Positions 5,881-8,286 of a stretch of 8,286 nucleotides of DNA are shown here, in pieces; within the stretch, counting starts at the first letter, position 1, and each line of letters opens with the position of its first letter. A program made the position numbers and the translations under genes. Source of the DNA: Pseudomonadota bacterium (lineage in GTDB: Bacteria; Pseudomonadota; Alphaproteobacteria; Ferrovibrionales; Ferrovibrionaceae); assembly GCA_023433835.1 (NCBI GenBank), contig JAEYTW010000789.1, positions 1 to 8,286 on the forward strand. Reading direction: 5' to 3'. The notes beneath the pieces are model-generated. The model was not told the origin of the DNA. It searched no databases and saw only the letters and a program-made list of their open reading frames with translations.

Positions 5881-6618
5881 ATGCGCGTTCTGCTGATCGA
5901 AGACGACGCCCAGATGGCCAAGAGCATCACGCTGATGCTCGGGGCCGAAGGCTTCAACGTCTATTCGACCGACCTCGGCGAGGAAGGCCTCGACCTCGGC
6001 AAGCTCTACGACTACGACATCATCATCCTCGACCTGAACCTGCCGGACATGCACGGCTACGACGTGCTGCGCAAGCTCCGGAACGCCAAGGTCAACACCC
6101 CGATCCTGATCCTCTCCGGCATGAACGAGCCGGACAAGAAGGTAAAGGGTTTCGGCTTCGGCGCCGACGATTACCTGACAAAGCCCTTCGACCGGGAGGA
6201 ACTGGTCGCGCGCATCCACGCGATCGTCCGCCGCTCGAAAGGCCATGCCCAGTCGCAGATCAAGACCGGCAAGCTCGTGGTCAATCTTGACACCAAGTCG
6301 GTCGAGGTCGACACCCAGCGCCTGCATCTGACCGGCAAGGAATATGCGATGCTGGAACTGCTCTCGCTGCGCAAGGGCACGACCCTGACCAAGGAGATGT
6401 TCCTCAACCATCTCTACGGCGGCATGGACGAGCCCGAGTTGAAGATCATCGACGTCTTCATCTGCAAGCTGCGCAAGAAACTCGCCCAGGCGACCTCCGG
6501 CGACAATTACATCGAGACGGTGTGGGGCCGCGGCTATGTGCTGCGCGATCCGGAGGAAGGGGCCATCAAAGATGCCGCGCCGGCGGCCAAGCGTGCCGCG
6601 ATGGCGGCGAGCCGCTGA
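5881..6618 (+). CDS. ctrA: Cell-cycle response regulator CtrA
   Basis: This 245-residue OmpR-type response regulator is unmistakably CtrA. The receiver (residues 1-120) has the acidic pair Glu7/Asp8, the phospho-acceptor Asp51 in DLNLPDMHGYD, Ser79 and Lys101 in LTKPF. RRSKGHAQS leads to the winged-helix DNA-binding domain, with the family-specific stretch LTGKEYAMLELLSLRKGTTL, then MFLNHLYGG, and the closing ETVWGRGYVLRDP. In Caulobacter CtrA, phosphorylated through CckA-ChpT, silences the replication origin and activates flagellar, chemotaxis and division genes. In several Rhodospirillales it is dispensable and mainly controls motility, which fits this neighbourhood. After GRGYVLRDP there is a tail of about 20 residues ending AAMAASR; the protein is longer than the 231-residue Caulobacter one and lacks its final Ala-Ala, the ClpXP degradation tag. 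The gene is divergent from fliJ, with probable autoregulation through the TTAA cluster. Confidence 0.97.
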   Translation: MRVLLIEDDAQMAKSITLMLGAEGFNVYSTDLGEEGLDLGKLYDYDIIILDLNLPDMHGYDVLRKLRNAKVNTPILILSGMNEPDKKVKGFGFGADDYLTKPFDREELVARIHAIVRRSKGHAQSQIKTGKLVVNLDTKSVEVDTQRLHLTGKEYAMLELLSLRKGTTLTKEMFLNHLYGGMDEPELKIIDVFICKLRKKLAQATSGDNYIETVWGRGYVLRDPEEGAIKDAAPAAKRAAMAASR

Positions 6619-6640
6619 GTCGTAAAGCAACCGTCGCCGC

Positions 6641-6680
6641 GGGCTTTGACCCGGAGCCCAGGGAAAGCGCCGTGCCGCTT
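6641..6680 (+). terminator. weak hairpins downstream of ctrA
   Basis: Two small inverted repeats follow the ctrA stop: GGGCT (6641-6645) with AGCCC (6655-6659), and AAGCG (6665-6669) with CGCTT (6676-6680). Neither is followed by a T-run, so they are only weak candidates for ending the ctrA transcript. Confidence 0.2.
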
Positions 6681-6699
6681 GCGCCATTCCTTGCCCTCG

Positions 6700-6719
6700 A
6701 TCCCCGCTTTCGCCGGGAT
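6700..6719. repeat. REP-like extragenic palindrome
   Basis: ATCCC (6700-6704) pairs with GGGAT (6715-6719), with an inner GC/GC pair and one C-C mismatch around a short loop. The wider segment, from CCTCGATCCCCGCTTTC to GGGATGACGG, closely resembles the palindrome common between genes of many proteobacteria (ATCCCCGCTTTCGCGGGGATGACG). It lies in the 128-base convergent gap between ctrA and cheR, a typical place for such elements, and could help stop transcription from either side. Confidence 0.5.
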
Positions 6720-6746
6720 GACGGTGGTTGGTTCGGCGGTTAAGCC

Positions 6747-7556
6747 TTAAGCCAGGGCGTAGACGCCGCGCTGGCCCTGGACTGGCTTGAAGCGTTCGGT
6801 CACGCCCAGCACGGTCTCGGCGCCGCCCAGGAACAGGACACCGTCCTTGGGCATGATCTTGGCCATCCGCTCGAGCACCTTGGCCTTGGTCTCGTTGTCG
6901 AAATAGATCAGCACGTTGCGGCAGAAGATGATGTCGAACGTGCCGAGCGCGCCGAGGTCCTCGAGCAGGTTGAACTGCCGGTACTTGACCATGGCCCGCA
7001 ACGCGGCATCGATCTGCCACATCTCGTTGACCTGCTGGAAGTACTTGATCAGCATCTGGATCGGCAGGCCGCGCTGGACCTCGAACTGCGAATAGAGGCC
7101 GACCTTGGCCTTCTCCAACACTTCGCTCGACAGGTCCGTGCCGGTGATCTCGATGCGCCAGCCGGCCGTCTTGGCCTGCTCCTCCCGCAGGATCATCGCC
7201 AGCGAATAGGCTTCCTGGCCGGTCGAGCAGGCCGCCGACCAGATCTTGATCTGGCGGCGATCGGCCCGTGCCTTCAGGAAGGCCGGCAGCGTCTCGGCCT
7301 TGAAGATGTCGAACGGCTTGTTGTCCCGGAAGAAGAACGACTCGTTGGTCGTCATCGCCTCGGTGACGTCGCGCAACAGCGCCTCGTCGCCGCCGGAGCG
7401 GATCTTCTTGACGAGATCGTCGAGCCCGCCCAGGCCGCGCTTGCGCGCCAGGGGGATCAGGCGGCTTTCCAGCAGGTACTGCTTGTCGCGGGTGATGATC
7501 AGCCCCGACCGCTGCTTCAGCATCCCCGCCATGAAATCGAAATCCAGCGGGGTCAT
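6747..7556 (-). CDS. cheR: Chemotaxis methyltransferase CheR
   Basis: This 269-residue protein transfers methyl groups from S-adenosylmethionine to glutamates on chemoreceptors, setting their adaptation state in opposition to CheB. The N-terminal helical domain (residues 1-70) leads into the signature TTNESFFFRD (69-78). IWSAACSTGQEAYSLAM (105-121) is the SAM-binding loop, GTDLSSEVLEKA (139-150) follows, and FDIIFCRNVLIYFD (207-220) is the conserved late motif. Length is normal and no TPR or other C-terminal extension is present. The ATG at 7556 lies within the end of cheB in an ATGA overlap. AAGGGG (7569-7564), seven bases upstream, is a good ribosome site, so a start further upstream is not needed. 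It is probably co-transcribed with cheB and convergent with ctrA. Confidence 0.95.
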   Translation of the reverse strand: MTPLDFDFMAGMLKQRSGLIITRDKQYLLESRLIPLARKRGLGGLDDLVKKIRSGGDEALLRDVTEAMTTNESFFFRDNKPFDIFKAETLPAFLKARADRRQIKIWSAACSTGQEAYSLAMILREEQAKTAGWRIEITGTDLSSEVLEKAKVGLYSQFEVQRGLPIQMLIKYFQQVNEMWQIDAALRAMVKYRQFNLLEDLGALGTFDIIFCRNVLIYFDNETKAKVLERMAKIMPKDGVLFLGGAETVLGVTERFKPVQGQRGVYALA

Positions 7557-8286
7557 GGGACCGCCCCTTGCGTGAGTTTCTCGATATGGGACGCAATCCG
7601 GTCGAGCGGCAGCACGGCACTGCACAGCCCGTGCGACGCGACGGCGCCGGGCATGCCCCAGACCACGCTGGTCGCCTCGTCCTGCGCGATCATCGTGCCA
7701 CCGGCATCGATCAGCACCTGACCGCCTTTCATGCCGTCCGACCCCATGCCCGTCAGGATGACGGAGAGCACGGCGCCGCCGTAAGCCTTGGCCAGGCTGC
7801 GCAGCATCGGATCGACCGCCGGCCGGCAGAAATTCTCCGGCGGATCCTGGTTCAGGCGGATCACCTTCTTGTTGGAGCCCTCGACCTGCACCGTCATGTG
7901 CCAGTTGCCCGGCGCGATGTAGATGCGGCCGCCTTCGACCGGCTCGCCGTCGACAGCCTCGGTGGCCGAGGTGCCGGCGATGCGGGTCAGATGCTCGGCC
8001 AGGATGGTCGTGAAGGTCGGCGGCATGTGCTGGGTGATCAGGATCGGGATCCGGATCTTGTTCTTCAGCTGGCCGAAGACCTGGAACAGGGCCTGCGGTC
8101 CCCCGGTCGACGAGCCGATCGCCAGCACCTTGGGCGGCAGGATCGCGGCGTTGCGCAGCGTGATCGGGCCGGCATAGAGGGATTTCGAGGTGGTCGGCGC
8201 CGCCGCGCTCGAGGCGGCCCGCGGCGCGGCAGCGGCAGTGGCAGCCGGGGCGGCCTTGGCGGTCGCGCCGCCTTCCGGCATGCCGG
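7553..8286 (-). CDS. cheB: Chemotaxis methylesterase CheB, N-terminus outside the window
   Basis: This is the C-terminal part of CheB, the glutamate methylesterase and deamidase that removes methyl groups from chemoreceptors. The frame is open at the right edge, so the ATG at 8281 is probably internal and the phospho-receiver domain lies beyond the window. About 50 visible residues form an Ala/Pro-rich interdomain linker (to about 8135). The catalytic domain carries the full triad: the second Ser of GSSTGG (codon 8110-8108), the His of QHMPP (8029-8027) and the Asp of GMGSDGM (7738-7736). The end is a normal CheB C-terminus, with its TGA inside the cheR start (ATGA). The order cheB then cheR suggests the distal end of a chemotaxis operon running in from the right. 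A CheB-like stand-alone esterase cannot be excluded until the upstream part is seen. Confidence 0.92.
   Translation of the reverse strand, partial: GMPEGGATAKAAPAATAAAAPRAASSAAAPTTSKSLYAGPITLRNAAILPPKVLAIGSSTGGPQALFQVFGQLKNKIRIPILITQHMPPTFTTILAEHLTRIAGTSATEAVDGEPVEGGRIYIAPGNWHMTVQVEGSNKKVIRLNQDPPENFCRPAVDPMLRSLAKAYGGAVLSVILTGMGSDGMKGGQVLIDAGGTMIAQDEATSVVWGMPGAVASHGLCSAVLPLDRIASHIEKLTQGAVP

Noticed and set aside
6740..6750. TTAA-GCC-TTAA as a further CtrA box
   Set aside because: The spacing is 3 bases, it overlaps the cheR stop codon, and it lies at the 3' ends of both flanking genes where no promoter is expected.
5740..7620. Very long minus-strand open frame running antisense across ctrA and out of frame through cheR
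   Set aside because: Its translation is low-complexity and Arg/Asp/Gln-rich with no family motif, while ctrA and cheR on the same bases are unmistakable. It is a by-product of high GC content.

Overview
The window is GC-rich, densely coded DNA from a flagellated alphaproteobacterium. The anchor is a clear ctrA, the alphaproteobacterial cell-cycle and motility response regulator. It sits with fliJ, cheB, cheR and a FliK-like protein. Its setting in a motility neighbourhood resembles Rhodospirillales-type genomes, but the order and genus cannot be fixed from this window alone. I saw no tRNA, rRNA, CRISPR array, insertion sequence or phage gene, and no compositional break suggesting recent transfer.

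Layout, left to right. At 2-1246 (+) is the 3' part of a FliK-like protein whose start lies outside the window. Three minus-strand genes follow and read leftward: a membrane-anchored degenerate GGDEF protein (3969-2806), an ExoD-family membrane protein (2762-2145) and a YegS/diacylglycerol-kinase-type lipid kinase (2145-1243). The last two are joined by a TGATG stop/start overlap, and the kinase ends on a CTAG that also holds the stop codon of the FliK-like gene. Next on the minus strand are fliJ (5640-5209) and, 22 bases downstream, a NagZ-type GH3 beta-N-acetylhexosaminidase (5186-4083).

A 240-base divergent region (5641-5880) separates fliJ from ctrA (5881-6618, +). It contains a cluster of TTAA CtrA half-sites that coincides with two overlapping candidate promoters, one in each direction. 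After ctrA there is a 128-base convergent gap with a REP-like palindrome. It is followed by cheR (7556-6747, -) and the catalytic domain of cheB (from beyond 8286 to 7553, -), joined by an ATGA overlap.

Functionally the window reads as a motility and envelope locus. CtrA probably controls itself and fliJ-nagZ from one shared site. CheB and CheR set chemoreceptor methylation. FliJ, and possibly the FliK-like protein, serve flagellar export. The GGDEF protein has lost key catalytic residues but keeps the RxxD inhibitory-site motif, so it looks more like a c-di-GMP receptor than a synthase. No wholly new system is evident. The observations most worth testing are the symmetric CtrA-box switch and the receptor-like GGDEF protein.
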